Below are positions 10,077 to 21,819 of a DNA stretch of 64,000 nucleotides, in pieces (the first letter of the stretch is position 1; the number at the start of each line of letters is the position of its first letter). Location of the stretch: positions 953,001 to 1,017,000 of the forward strand of contig NAJO01000011.1 of NCBI GenBank assembly GCA_002077065.1, in the 5' to 3' direction. Both the position numbers and the translations under genes were made by a program. Origin of the DNA: Cryoendolithus antarcticus (taxonomy: Eukaryota > Ascomycota > Dothideomycetes > Cladosporiales > Cladosporiaceae). The notes under the pieces were generated by a model, which searched no databases, was not told where the DNA came from, and saw only the letters and a program-made list of their open reading frames with translations.

Positions 10077-13050
10077 ATGGCACCTCTGAAGTCGGTCAAG
10101 AGGGACGCGGCGATCAAGCAGCTCCAGAGCGAAGCCGGTGAGTGATGCGACGCCCAGAGGTCAGCCATTGCGCTGATATGGTGCAGATTTTGCCACCGCT
10201 ATATGTAAGAGTCTGAAAGACGGGCAGATTATCACCACGAACATATATGCGGAGCTGAAGTCACGTATTCAGCAACTCTGGACGTTATCCCTACCGCCGC
10301 AGATCATCAGACCGATCGACTTTGACCATATTGGCACGAGTATCTGGAACCATGCCACCAGCCTCATTCGGGCCACGAGCAGCTCGGACGGCGTTGCGCA
10401 AGATGGGCAGGTCAGTGTCGCGCGATCTTGCGTACTACTACGCGCGTATGCCTACCTGCTACTCGACCTCGCCACCGAAACTGTTTCTAGCGACTCGCAA
10501 CACCTGAGACTGTTCAAGGTTGGTCTGAAGACGGCTCGATACTGCCTGGCTTACGGGTCACCCGAGATTGCGATGCACCTCCTGGAGAAATGCTCAATCC
10601 ACGCAACACGATTCGAAGACGCACAGCCTGCTGTCAATTTCGCCGATGACGGCGATAGCGATCGCAGGAACGAGGTGAACGATCTTGCTACTGAACTCTG
10701 GTTACTCCGCATGCTGCACTCCTGCAAGGTGATGCGACCTGATCTCGCGGAGCACTTCTTCGCTAAAGTCAGCGCTAGCCTCTCTACTTCGGCTACTTTG
10801 TCGTATATGGCAGCTGAGATATGCTACGACGCAAGCAGATCGATCCCGAAGCACGGACGGAGTAGAGATGGTTCGCAATGGCTTGAGCGCGCCTTCTGTC
10901 TCTTGGACAGCGATTGCATCGCGGATCTGGACCGGGACACCGAGGATCTACGTATCAGCGTCGCAGTGGCACTGGTCGGAGTTTTACTGGAAAATGGCGA
11001 TGCGGACTCGATTAATCGCGCATGGCAAGCAACCGACAGCCTCAGCTCGAAGTACAGACTCGGTGACCGGCTCACCGTGCTGAGGATGCATCTCACGATC
11101 GCTCTCAAGCAGGGCGACGAGGATGCGATACACCATATCTTGCATCGCGCGGTCAGCGTGACACTGCTCACAGACATCACCTTCGACATGTATGTCTTCA
11201 AAGAGCCGCACCTGCCCCTTTCGATGAGCTGACATCGTGGCAGTATACTACGCTTGATATACGGCGCACGCAAGGCGCATGTACAAGCCTGCCTGTCAAG
11301 TTTAGATCAGCTCATCCGGAATCGCCTCCTGCCTGATCTGACTACTGCAATGGAGACGGATGAGCTCCATACGTGGCTCGAGAAAGCTGCTGTGACCTAC
11401 ACTTCAGTGTGTACTGCGAATGCATTCACTAGCGTCGGTGAGCCGGTAGCCATGCTCACAGCACTTTTCGATGCGATTGTTCATGCGACACAGTCTCCAG
11501 TCTCGGCAAAGGCAACACACACCATCCAGACGCTGATCTGGAACGCCTCATCGAAGTCCACCGGTGAGGATACGAAGTCATGGCTGCAACTCTTACGACA
11601 TCCTCTGTTCGACAGCGCAGGTGTCGTCAACAAAGCTCGCATCGGGCGCAAGGCGATCAACACCGCACTTGATTGTCATGATCTGGATTCGGCGCGAGCT
11701 GCATATTTCCAGATGCCAGAGACCGCAAGAGACGAAAGCGCAACTCGGTATCTTGCCTTCAAGGTAGCACTTAGCATGAACGACACGCAAATGGCAAGAG
11801 ACTGCCTTGACATCCTGATGAAGCAGTCGAGCAAGGATCCGAAGTACCTGTATGCATGCGTACTTGAGGCGCAAACCTTGAACAATCGAGCCATGGCTGT
11901 CGCAGCTTTCCAATGTCTCGTCGCGCAGCCACCACAGGGCGTGCATCTACCTGCGCTGCTTCGATGTACAGCGCGACTGCACATCGGCGAACTGGATCAG
12001 CCGAACATACCGCCGGACGAAGTCATGCACGAACTACTACGGGTCTTTGATATCGCTGCCGACAACGTCAAGTCGTTTCGACAAGCTGGTGACGATCAAT
12101 ATCGTGCGGAGATGCAGTGGTGGAGCAAGAATACTTATAATCTCGCCCTTCGCCTCTGCAGAGAAGTACACCCGGAGTATGTCGTTCGCCTTGCACGTCT
12201 CTGTGCAAGATTCTTATCGTGCCTACCGAAAGACGATGGCAAGATGCACCAAGATAACATCCCTCATCGAAGGAGAATTTGTCACTTTCTCGCCGCGACT
12301 GCACTGACTGTGCTTGGGCGGTCTTACGATGATGGCACAGAGGAGAGCTTGCAGTACTACACCGAGATCCGGAAGGAGGTGCAAGCCTATACTGCGCCTG
12401 AGCTTGCAAAGCCAGAGAATCAATCGGACCCCTCTACATCGGCAAGGACACTAGAGCTGTACAAGTTCGATCTCGAAGCCATCCTAAAGCTCCAACAATG
12501 GGACACCCTCAAATCAGCGCTCGAGCGCTGTCTGCAGCTGGATAACATCGATGGCTGGGACACTCTCGTCGACATCGTCCTCATCATACACGAACGCGCT
12601 TCCGCTCTCAAAGCACCTTCATCTTCGACCACAGACATACCTGCGCTACTCTCGAAAATCATCAACGAAGTCTGGCGGCAAGACAGAGAAGTCACGAAGC
12701 TGGCGCGCTGGATCCGCGTTACGTTCACAATCATCAGTACCAGTGGCGAAGACGACGGTGGGCTTAGTTTGAAGCTCGTCGATCAGGCGGTTGGCATGGC
12801 TAAGACACGACAGAACCGACAAACTGGGAGGGAAAGGTATCCGGAGGAGGAGCTGCAGTGGCTGGCTACGACGACGTTCAATCGGGCTGTGGATTTGCTG
12901 GCGCAGGATGAGAGGAAGGAAGCAGAGGGTTGGGTTAATGGTGCGCTGGAGTTGGCGAGGTATGCTGATGATGGTGGTTTGCTCCATAAGCATCTCACGA
13001 GGAATCGATATGAGGCGATGAAGCGGTTGGGCATGCGAGGCGGCGCGTGA
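10077..13050 (+). CDS. SPO22: Spo22/Zip4-like meiotic TPR protein
   Basis: Three exons: 10077-10137, 10187-11189, 11244-13050 (2871 nt, 956 residues). The introns (49 and 54 nt) are GT..AG and preserve frame. The protein starts MAPLKSVKRD and is almost wholly alpha-helical, with TPR-like repeats; the middle (RLFKVGLKTARYCLAYG, then LATELWLLRMLHSCK) matches the SPO22/ZIP4 family pattern as I know it. In yeast, Zip4 is a ZMM protein that promotes crossover formation and synapsis, so its presence suggests a retained meiotic programme. The ATG at 10077 was chosen because the frame upstream has no ATG before a stop at 9978-9980. The product could be longer if an unseen 5' exon exists. Confidence 0.82.
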
Positions 13051-13189
13051 GATACGAGGGCGAGTGGGCGAACAGATTCATCTTTTTGCTGTCTTAGCTG
13101 GAGCAGAGTGTAGCAGAGGGTTTCAGTCCTCACATGAGACCGCTGTTTGTCGGGAGGGGCTACCGTGTGTCTAAGGCAACTGCGTACTC

Positions 13190-13834
13190 TCATTGAGTCG
13201 AGCTCGCCCACCTCAGGCTCCCCACCACACTTGCCAGCCCTTCAATCAGACTCACTACCATCCTCAGATCGTTGTCCCGCTTCCACACCGCTAGCAAATC
13301 TCTCGCCCCAGTCCCCTCAGCCCACTTCTTACTCGCCTCACTAGCCGTCTCGTGCTCCTCGCCTATCTTCGCCCGACCCTGAAACCTCACTTTCTCGCCC
13401 ACCAGTAACTTGGCCTTGTATTTCAGCGCACCGTTGACGCCTGGCTCCATGATCAGAAGGGTGTAGGCCAGCAGCATAGGCAGAGAGAGGAAGCCGATGA
13501 GGTATGAGATCTGGATCGTGGTATCGGAGCCGGTGGACGTGAGGGTGGAGAACAGGAGGTAGGCACTACTAAGCGTGCTGGTGGCTGCTAGAGGACGGAC
13601 GTAGCGGGCGCCGAACTGGTAGGCCGAGAGCCATTGCAGGACGAGGGTGCGGTCGTCGGTGTGGAGGAGGAGAGGGGGGATGAAGATATAGTTGTATCTG
13701 ACCCTGGCCTTTAGTGTTGTGTAGAGAGAGATATCTGGCGGATCCTACCCGAATATCGTGCCTGCGAAGAAGACCGGCAAGAGGCTAGATATGAGTTGAG
13801 CTATAGCTGTAGGGTTGAAACCGGGGGTGGACAT
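13190..13834 (-). CDS. DUF1772 / anthrone-oxygenase-like membrane protein
   Basis: Two exons: 13834-13749 and 13697-13190 (594 nt, 197 residues); the 51-nt intron is GT..AG. The protein is small and has about four hydrophobic segments: one near residues 10-30 (AQLISSLLPVFFAGTIFG), one near 60-85 with FGARYVRPLAA, one near 90-110, and IGFLSLPMLLAYTLLIMEPG near 105-130. NGALKYKA and KWKRDND-like segments then lead to a final helix. The order (TM, WLSAYQFGARY, EPGVNGAL, then R-x-N-x-x-R-x-x-x-x-L near the end) is the DUF1772 pattern shared with anthrone oxygenases of fungal anthraquinone pathways. No polyketide synthase lies nearby, so a secondary-metabolite role is not supported here. Its 3' end is only 139 bases from the SPO22 stop (convergent). 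Confidence 0.75.
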
Positions 13835-14359
13835 ATTACTGGGCTGAGAGCAGAGAGCAGAAATAAGACCAGGGGACGCGAAGAGGGAGGAAGAGATACT
13901 GCAACGACTTTCTCACAGACCTAGAACCGCCTCTGCGACTATCTGACTTGACTTGCGAATGCGGGAGCAAGTAGGTTGGTGCGGCTGAGTTGCTGGTCAG
14001 CTTCAAGTGTCGTGGGACACCTGAACCCAACCGCCTGCTATTGAGGGCGCAAAGTCGGTCGATACGTTGCCGTGACGAGTGCTCCTGCCAACATGGACAG
14101 ATCGGGGGGCCACTATTGATCGTAGTCAATGTGACTGGAACGAGCGTGAAGAAGCATCCGACAATGTCGGCGTTTGACACATGTCAAGCACTTCACCCTT
14201 GATCCCTGTTCGTGGCCGGCACTTCCTCCAACTGCCGACCTCTCATCCTAACCCAACAACACAATACCCATCAAGACATTTATGTACGTGTCGTCGAGCA
14301 GTACGATAGCCAGCATTCCGTCCGTCATCCAGTGCTATCACAAAACATCCAACCTTACC
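13835..14359. other. divergent intergenic region before SUS1
   Basis: 525 bases between the starts of the DUF1772 gene (minus) and SUS1 (plus). It probably holds both promoters. I see no further gene. Confidence 0.4.
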
Positions 14360-14716
14360 ATGGCGAACCCACCGAAAGTCCCCATAGCCGAGACCAACCC
14401 AGTCCCCGCCTCAGTCCAAGACCAGATCACCCTCGCTCTCCTCGCAAACGGCGGCATCCCACGCATACAAGCAGCTTTCCGCCAACGTCTGGACGAAGCA
14501 GGCTGGTCAGAGAATTTACGAAACTATGTCACTGGACTGTTCCGCTCCGGGGAGTGCACGACATTCTTCGAGGCGATGGAGAAGGTGAAGGAGAGGGTGG
14601 GACTGGAGGGACGCGATGGGTTTGAGGGGGAGTTGGTGGTGCCGAGGAGTGTTGGGGAGGAGGTTGCTGGGGTCGTGAGGAGGGAGTTGGAGGGGATATG
14701 CGAGATGGGGAAATGA
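14360..14716 (+). CDS. SUS1: SUS1/ENY2, SAGA DUB module and TREX-2 subunit
   Basis: 118-residue single exon starting at the ATG in a TTACCATGG context. After ~20 variable residues the whole protein is the Sus1/ENY2 helical fold: ITLALLANGGIPRIQAAF, RLDEAGWSENLRNYV, then GLFRSGECTTFFEAMEKV and a final helix (VGEEVAGVVRRELEGI). Family role: a shared small subunit of the SAGA histone H2B deubiquitinase module and of the TREX-2 mRNA export complex at the nuclear pore. An in-frame ATG 78 bases upstream (14282) would add 26 residues but does not resemble the family. Unlike yeast SUS1, famous for two introns, this copy is intronless. Confidence 0.87.
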   Translation: MANPPKVPIAETNPVPASVQDQITLALLANGGIPRIQAAFRQRLDEAGWSENLRNYVTGLFRSGECTTFFEAMEKVKERVGLEGRDGFEGELVVPRSVGEEVAGVVRRELEGICEMGK

Positions 14717-15982
14717 GCGGCACATAAAGACAAGGAGGGATGAGGCTGGCTACCACTGCGGGAGGATTACGCTACGAAGGACCTTCCGGCTACCACATCT
14801 TGCTATTGGGATGTTGCGCAGGTCGCTTCGGATCTACCGCGCAATCTGGCTGTGTTGTCGTCATGCCCTAAAGTGTAATCACGCGCACTGAAGCCTGCCA
14901 CCCGAGCTGCTCCTTCCCAGCATGCAGACTACAGAGCACCTGCACCGCGAGCAGGTCCACCATCGCCATTGGCTGGCTACTGCGCTACGCCAGTGGACGT
15001 CGACTAGGCAGCAACCTCACTTCCTCGACTATGCTACAAAGTCCTCACTACGGCCTTCGCTCCATGCTGCCTTCCGTCACACTCAATGGCGCTTCGCCAA
15101 GCCCTTCACCTTACCTAGCAAACCCTTCGACTGCCCGAATAGTGGTACCGGGTTCCCTTCGCGATCAAGCATGAGCTGCACGATCGGGCCCTCATCCAGA
15201 TGTTCATGGAACCGGCTCTTCCGCTCTGTACCTCTGAAGCTAGCCGACCGTCGGACAACTGCATTGAATCGAGCATCGAGAGAACTTTGCGGTATAGGGA
15301 GCGTCTGCGACCATGTGACGTGTCGCGCGTCGTATGCCGGCGCTTGGAGGTCAGTGACTGCTGTCTGAGCACGTAGGAGGTGTTCTTGACGAGGTGTCGC
15401 TCGTCTGAGTGGCAATTGCGGGCGCGTGACAAGTTGTAACGCTGGTGGCGAGGTTTGCGCAGGTCGGGCTTGACAGGGACAGGGGAGCAGGTCGTCCGTC
15501 TGGGTACCAGTATCTCTCGTTGGCCGAGGTGGCGATATTGGGCGGTGGATCGACTGGCAATCTCGAGGGCACGCGCCTGTGTGGCCTGCACGTTGGGACT
15601 GGCCACTCTTGGCCCATAGGACGACTTTTGTGAGCATGACGGAGGTAAGCTGGCGGAGATGAGAGCTACACAAGAGAGCGGAAGACGTAGGTAGAGCCAC
15701 GCATGTATAGCTACTTGAGCGTGTCTTACCACACCTCCTAGATCTACCTCATCAGACATTCGATGATTCGAGACACGTGTCTGACTCTCTACGGACTGAG
15801 ATCATCTCGGCTTGGAAATCAAGGCTCGCAGACGAGTCCTTGTCCCACGTGAATATCCGTCGCGTAGTCGTCTTGCATTCTTCCAATACCGCTCAGGTCA
15901 GTAACGGGTCTCGTCCATTGCGCGACCAGACAGAAGCATCGAAGGGTAGCCTCAGGATTCCTCGAATCGTGGTCCTAGCGAC
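14717..15982. other. intergenic, 1.27 kb, with one weak candidate gene
   Basis: Between the SUS1 stop and the GH51 stop (convergent). Apart from the weak minus-strand frame at 15083-15700 listed separately, I see nothing that can be called. Confidence 0.35.
15083..15700 (-). CDS. hypothetical protein (weak call)
   Basis: 205-codon minus-strand frame with no recognised domain. The last ~30 residues (LDREGNPVPLFGQSKG, then LLGKVKGLAKRH) look like real coding sequence, and the mid-part is Pro/Arg-rich. If real, it could be a short mitochondrial or unknown protein, possibly with the start at the internal ATG of MLTKVVLW. Overlapping frames of similar length in this stretch weaken the case. Confidence 0.25.
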   Translation of the reverse strand: MALPTSSALLCSSHLRQLTSVMLTKVVLWAKSGQSQRAGHTGACPRDCQSIHRPISPPRPTRDTGTQTDDLLPCPCQARPAQTSPPALQLVTRPQLPLRRATPRQEHLLRAQTAVTDLQAPAYDARHVTWSQTLPIPQSSLDARFNAVVRRSASFRGTERKSRFHEHLDEGPIVQLMLDREGNPVPLFGQSKGLLGKVKGLAKRH

Positions 15983-17684
15983 TCAAGTCTTCCATCTCAG
16001 CATCGTGATGCTGAACGCCGGGAACTTGAACTTCCCCTTTGCATCCCACTTGCGCTCTTCGATGCCAACACGCTGCGTCCCATCCGCATTCGACACATCC
16101 CAGGCCTTCCCTCCAATCTCATGAACCTCCACCAGCCCATCCTTCACACTCAAACCCTCCACCTCCATCTCCTGCGCCTCGTTCAAATGCGCGTTCACAA
16201 CACACATACTAACCCACCCCTCCTCATCCACCGCAGCCGAGACATCCAGCCACCCCACCTCTCCCACGCCCTTCAACCACGCCGGCTCCGTAGGCCCCTC
16301 ATAAACATCACAACTGACATGCGTCGCCACAGTCCAGCCTTTCATGTACTTACAGAACAACAGCAAAGGCCACCACGTCGTCTGCTTGATCAGCCCCGTT
16401 TCAGTAGTCATCAGTGGCGAGATAACGTTGACACTTTGAGCGATATTCGCCATGCCCACGTACTTGCTCTGTCGGATGAAGACATTCAGCCAAATCGCCA
16501 CGGCCAGGGCGTCGGAGAGCGTGTACTTCTCCTCCGCGCCTTCGCTCCCGATGGCTCGACTGGGGTCCCAGACATTCCACTCGTCAAAACAGATCAGCTG
16601 TCTGGGTACACTGGGCAAGACTCCGTTCTCGATCCGCGCTAGATCGATCAGGCCAGCGCATATTTCGATCGCTCGCTCAGCGGCCCTTGGTGCGATGGCG
16701 TTTTTCACGGGGTCCGAGGACGCGGTGTACATGTGTATGCTATGCATGTCTATCAGGCTGGAAGTGGCGCTCCCGCCTAGCGCGTGGACGTCTGGACGTA
16801 GGCAGGTTGAGAGGGTGTGGAAGTCCCAGGAGGAGGTACCGTCTTGGCCGCAGAGAATTAGCTGAATGGTGGGGTCGAGGAGTTTGAGGGCTTTGGCCCA
16901 GCGGTAGGCTTTGCTGGTGTAGGCTTCTTTGGTCATCTGCTTGATGTTAGCGAGAAGATTTTTAGCGACTTTGGGACAAGTTTGCCGACCTGTTCGACCT
17001 GCCATGGGCCCCAGCACTCATTACCGAGAGCCCAGTATTTGACATTGTAGGGCTTGTCGTGGCCGTTCTGGCGGCGGAGATTGGCGTAGTAGGTGTCGCT
17101 CGACGAGTTACAGTACTCTAGCCACGCCAGTGCTGAGTCGCGTCAGAATTGCTCTCATCTCGTTCCACTCCATCCACTGCTAACGTCTTACCTTCATCCA
17201 GAGTCCCTACATCCCGTCAACACCACTTAACAAGTCATCAACATACACATCATCACGCACCCGTCCCAAAATTCAACGCAAGATACGGCTCCGTCCCCAC
17301 AACCTCACACCACTCCATAAACTCATCAGTCCCGATTTCATTGCTCTCCACCCCTGCCCACGCGAGCTCCGGCCGCCGGGGTCGCTTCTCTCTGGGCCCG
17401 ACGCCATCAAGCCAGTGGTATGTCGCGACGAAGTTGCCCCCAGGGTACCGGACGACAGGCACTTTGAGCTGCTGCATCGCTTCGATGACATCTTTGCGGA
17501 AGCCGTGCGAGTCGATGAGGTGGGCGTTGGGGTTTGCTGGGTCGTAGAGGCCGCCGTAGATGCAGCGGCCCATGTGCTCTGTGAAGCCGGAGTAGATGTT
17601 GGGGTTTATTGGGCTGAGCTTGCGGGTTGGGTGGACTGCTATGCTAGCTGGCTCGCCAGCCGGGAGGGCGGTGAAGGTTGTCAT
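15983..17684 (-). CDS. GH51 alpha-L-arabinofuranosidase (intracellular type)
   Basis: Four exons: 17684-17261, a 15-nt micro-exon 17206-17192, 17132-16990, 16936-15983 (1536 nt, 511 residues). All joins are GT..AG and in frame. There is no signal peptide; the protein opens [14 protein letters not shown], and the first conserved block is [20 protein letters not shown]. The catalytic acid/base is Glu185 in LGNECWG and the nucleophile is Glu313 in CFDEWN, the two GH51 signature glutamates; the first block also shows YPGGNFV. The length matches the shorter, ~500-residue cytosolic GH51 enzymes rather than secreted ones with extra domains. It should release L-arabinose from imported arabino-oligosaccharides. 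The neighbouring divergent MFS sugar transporter supports this. The third intron begins GTCGGC, a less usual donor, but the join restores VEQMTKEAY exactly as the family requires. Confidence 0.92.
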
Positions 17685-18527
17685 ATTGAGAACACAAGCC
17701 GGGTAGTAGATTGCAATAGGGAGTAGAGTAAATAGTTGAAGGTACTTACGAGTAATCGTAGGAAGTCTCTCATACCGCATGACAATACTGATGGCTGCCG
17801 GAGTCTCCACTGTGGTCCGGATAAATGTCATGCAAGCAGGAGCAGTGCAAGCAGGTGGTCCTAGACTCGCGCACCTCGACCAGCAAGACATCGTCCACAA
17901 CTAGGACTGTAGCTTTCACTATCTGTTCGTTCCCGGCTCCACCTTTATCGCATTTGAATCATGAGAAGTCGTAAGTTGCCTTGTTGATGATTTGAAGTCT
18001 TGAGCGGCCTGGAGGTTATTGGTGCAAGATCTCAGCCTCGGGCACTCGGGCGAGCTTAAACCGAGACTACTGAAAGCGGCTCTGTGCGTCCAAAGACTCT
18101 GCCATGACTGCTACACACTCCGTCAATACAACTATTAGTTCAGGGTTCCAGCTGTTGCAAATCACGAACGGCCAGCCAGACAAGGACATAACGCTATGCG
18201 CTGTCACGTCGATTGCCTGCGAGCGCTACGCTCTATGTCGACAACCTGCACCCCGCCCCGACCCCATGCCTCCGCAATGCATGGCACCGGGATGTGGGTG
18301 TGCGGTATGGCGATCGAGGAGTCGACTGACTAGTAAAGCACAGCAGACAAACGGTATCTGCCGAGGATGTGATAGTCTGCTTACTAGGCCTGTCATACTC
18401 GAGGTGCGGTGATTCGCCGTTCTGTCCTTTAGTACATGTATGTAAGTCAGTGCCATTTCCAAGTCTAGAAGTCTGTACCTTCCTCTCTCTTGGTATTCGA
18501 CCGCCGACAGTCTAGCTGATCACAAGT
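17685..18527. promoter_or_regulatory. shared promoter region, GH51 / sugar transporter
   Basis: 843 bases between two divergent gene starts. On the minus strand 18251-18256 reads GCGGGG, which fits the CreA carbon-repression consensus SYGGRG, with a second C-run directly beside it. I saw no clear XlnR-type GGCTAA site. An intron in the GH51 5' leader is possible (GTAAGT on the minus strand near 17750). Co-regulation is inference. Confidence 0.35.
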
Positions 18528-20196
18528 ATGGCGCTGCCTCCGAAGGTCTACCAGGTAACAAATCTCGGCTGAGTAGTCTAATGTTCCCGCCTGCTGATCT
18601 TATGTAGTTCCTTGTCTCCGTCTTCGCCTCCTTCGGGTCCATCTTATATGGCTACGATCTCGGGGTCATCGCTGGCGCCATCTCTTCGCCCGACTTCAAG
18701 TCACGATTCAATCCGACTACCACTGAAACGGGTGCCGTTGTTTCTGTCTTCACTGGAGGTGCGTTCTTTGGAGCTGCGTTTGCAGGACCATGCGGAGACT
18801 TCCTCGGTCGACGCTTGACCATTGTGATCGGGGCGATTATCTTCCTACTAGGAGGCGGCCTGCAGACTGGCGCACAGTCGCTTGAATACCTCTATGCTGG
18901 ACGGGTACTTGCTGGTCTCGGTGTGGGGTTTCTGGTCATGATCATTCCACTCTATCAGGCTGAGATCGCCCACCCTTCCATTCGCGGCAGCGTGACGGCT
19001 CTACAGCAATTCATGCTGGGCATTGGTGCTTTGGTCGCTTCGTGGACTACTTACGGCTGCAATCGCAACTTCCCGGATGATAGCAGCAAGCAGTGGCGGA
19101 TTAGTCTAGGCATCCAGCTAGTCCCTGCCGGAGTCTTAGCTCTACTAATGATGCTGTTTCCGGAGTCACCGAGATGGCTCATCGACCACGATAGAGCTGA
19201 CGAAGGCCTTCGCACACTGGCCCGCCTTCATGCTCACGGGAATGAGCAAGATCCCTGGGTACGCGCTGAGTACGACCAGATCTGCGAGACCATCGCATAC
19301 GAGCACCAGCACGAAGCGAAGTCCTATGTCGAGCTCTTCACCAATCGAAGCTCCTTCCGTCGCCTGCTCCTTGCCACCGCCATACAGGCCAGCGTACAGA
19401 TGACTGGCGTGTCAGCTATTCAATATTACTCCCCGATATTGTATGGCGCCATTGGCATCTCTACCGACAATACTCTGAAGTACCAAGGCATATCGTCAGT
19501 CCTCGCGCTACTTGCGCAAGCCGCGTGCATCGCAATGATTGACCGGACCGGACGCCGATGGGCCATGATCGGCGGCAACCTTTTCAACTGCCTCTTCTTC
19601 ACGATCGCCACTATTATGCTTGCCGTCTTCCCGCCAGGTGCGACGAATAATGCTTCGGCAGCTTGGGCGTTCATAATTGTGACTTGGCTATACAACATCT
19701 CCTTCTCCGCCACCAACGGACCACTCTCATGTAACTTATTTCCCTCGCTCACGCTCCCATGGCACTGATCACTAACAACATCTCAGGGATCGTACCCGCC
19801 GAGATCTTCGACACCCGCACCCGCTCAAAAGGCGTCAGCATCGGCGTCATGGTATCTTTTGCCTTCAACACCATGATCGGTCAAGTCACACCCATAGCCA
19901 TGGAGAAGATCGGCTGGCGCTTTTACATCCTCTTCGTAGTGTGTAACTTCACGAATGCTGTGTACTTCTGGGCGACACAGCCGGAGACTAAGAAGAGACC
20001 GTTGGAGGAGATGAACTATCTGTTCACTAATGCGCCGTAAGTGATTATAGGTTGATATGATGGGATGGAGTGCTGACTGTGCGATAGGTGGTTCGTTCCT
20101 GGTATGAACATGAAGGACTTCGAGACGCATGATCTCGAGACACGAGTCCAGGAGGTTGAACAAAAGGGGAGTGTGATCCGGCAGGAGGAAGCATAG
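18528..20196 (+). CDS. MFS sugar transporter (hexose/pentose/quinate family)
   Basis: Four exons: 18528-18554, 18608-19730, 19787-20036, 20088-20196 (1509 nt, 502 residues), all joins in frame. It has 12 predicted membrane segments. Family signatures: GSILYGYDLGVIAG in TM1, GDFLGRR after TM2, the AGRVLAGLGVGF region, PESPRWLIDHDRADE before the central loop, and PAEIFDTRTRSKG plus PETKKRPLEEM at the end. This is the fungal sugar porter pattern (TC 2.A.1.1); the exact sugar cannot be read from the sequence. Its divergent pairing with a GH51 arabinofuranosidase suggests arabinose or arabino-oligosaccharide uptake (inference). The first coding exon is only 27 nt (MALPPKVYQ). The cytosolic tail ends EKGSVIRQEEA-like, with acidic residues. 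Confidence 0.9.
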
Positions 20197-20815
20197 CATG
20201 GAGACAGCTACCGGCAGGATTTCCCGCGATCACCACACAAGGACGGATACCACGCGAGTGACGAACGAAGCGAACCACTCAAGCGACTCTGTATGAAGGA
20301 GTATGCAAAAAAATATGCAAGACCACGGCAGTGCAAACGAAGCTACATTGTGGGCGAGAGTCTAGTCTGCAAAACTCTCCTGGGCAGATCTAGTAGCAAT
20401 CTGTTGTCGCGGTGCGACATATCCAAGCAGTGTCGATGGTGAGACTGTCTTGAGTAGACCGCTTCCCCCGTCACTTGCGTCGGTAGGTCGTGTTACACTC
20501 CTTGGTGAAGCTCCGATATTTCACACACAAGCAAGACGTAGATGACAATGACACAACATTCAAGCAAAGGTATTACATTACTTCGCCGAGAAAGTAGCTA
20601 CTAGTCCAGCCATCAAGACCACCGTTCACTCCAACCCATTGCAAGCAAATGCATCAGTAACTCCGTCATCCTGGACAGTCATGTCCGCCGTAGAGAATGC
20701 ACCCGGGGTATTTTAGCCACTCCTGAAACTCCAACCCAAATTCCAACCTTTCAGTTCCGTGTTTCGTGCCGATCGTGCTGCATGGAATGTCTTGCAGGCA
20801 AGCCTGAGGAGGTGC
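20197..20815. other. intergenic, convergent
   Basis: 619 bases between the transporter stop and the stop of the next minus-strand gene. An A-rich run (aaaaaaatatgcaa) lies near 20308. No gene seen; it presumably holds the two 3' ends. Confidence 0.4.
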
Positions 20816-21819
20816 TTAGATGAAGAGCAGAGCAGCAGCGACCGCAGCGACACCACCCATAGCAGCGGGGAGCTGCACACCGCTAGCGGCGTTGGTGGTC
20901 TGAGCGCTGGGAGAGGGGCTGCTAGTACCAGCAGGTGGGGCGGCAGTGGTAGTTGCGGAGGCGGGGCTGGCCTCGCTGCTGCCGGAAGAGGGAGCAGCAG
21001 AAGCCGAGGAGCTCTCAACTGGGTTGGCTGTGACGCCGGAGGTAGCAGCGCTGGCGATGGAGCTGAGGTAGCTACCAGCCGCGGACGCCGCAGTGGAGCC
21101 ACTCAAAGTGGTACCAGGGATTGGGATAACGACGGTGTCGCTGCCGGAGGTTGGAGCGGGAGAAGCCGTGGTGGTGAGAGTGGTGGAAGTGATGCCAACT
21201 GGAGCGGCGGTGCTGCCAGTCGTGGTGGTTGGGACTGTGGTGACGGCAGTCGTAGTCGCAATTGAAGCGGCGGAGGACTCGGTGCCTGGAATGACCGGGG
21301 CAGCGGTAGAGGCTGTTGGAGATGGTGAGCTTTCTGCACTTGTCACGCTTGATGATGTGCTTGATGGTGAAGAGGCTGATGAAGGGAGCGTGACGAAGGT
21401 GGTGACTGTTGTGACGCCAGGCACAGGTGCTGATGCAGTTGCCACTCCGATCGCAGACGCCACCACCTCACTCGTCAACCCATAGCTCGAGAAGAGCGCG
21501 GGTGCAAATGAGATGGGTGGCTCTGGTGGGTTCGTGGCTAGTGCTGATTCCAGCACGGAGAGCGCGTTTGTTGTGGTGGGTGAAGGTGCAGATTCTTGAC
21601 GTGCAGCGATGGTGTCGGGGCCATTGCTTGGGATTGAAAGGAAAGCAACTTCAGGACACTCACCAGTACCGCAAGCAGTTTCCGTAATAGTGACAGTGAC
21701 TGAGATTGCTTGTCAGTGGGAGCCTTGATTAATGGAGAAATTTGGTGCAGCATACCAGTAGCGTCAGCGGCGACGAGGGTGAAGAGAGCGGCGGCGCCGA
21801 GAATGATGGCGGAACGCAT
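20816..21819 (-). CDS. Ser/Thr-rich GPI-anchored cell-wall protein
   Basis: Two exons: 21819-21756 and 21699-20816 (948 nt, 315 residues), with a 56-nt intron. Signal peptide MRSAIILGAAALFTLVAADA, then a short TVTVTITETACGTGECP segment holding the only cysteines near the N-terminus. About 240 residues of Ser/Thr/Ala/Pro-rich stalk follow, with motifs such as PGVTTVTTFVTLP and SDTVVIPIPGTTLSGSTA. A C-terminal hydrophobic tail (AAMGGVAAVAAALLFI) after NAASG completes a GPI signal. No enzyme domain is present. The composition suggests a heavily O-mannosylated structural or adhesive wall protein. The GTGAGT after GGTACT looks like a donor but reading through it keeps the frame, so I did not splice there. 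Confidence 0.8.

Noticed and set aside
14212..14625. 137-codon plus frame overlapping SUS1
   Set aside because: Different frame; the SUS1 frame matches the family over its whole length.
18104..18412. 102-codon plus frame between GH51 and the transporter
   Set aside because: No domain, lies in a divergent promoter region.
21640..21675. GTGAGT on the minus strand in the GPI protein as a splice donor
   Set aside because: Reading through keeps the frame to the conserved GPI tail; no suitable acceptor restores frame better.
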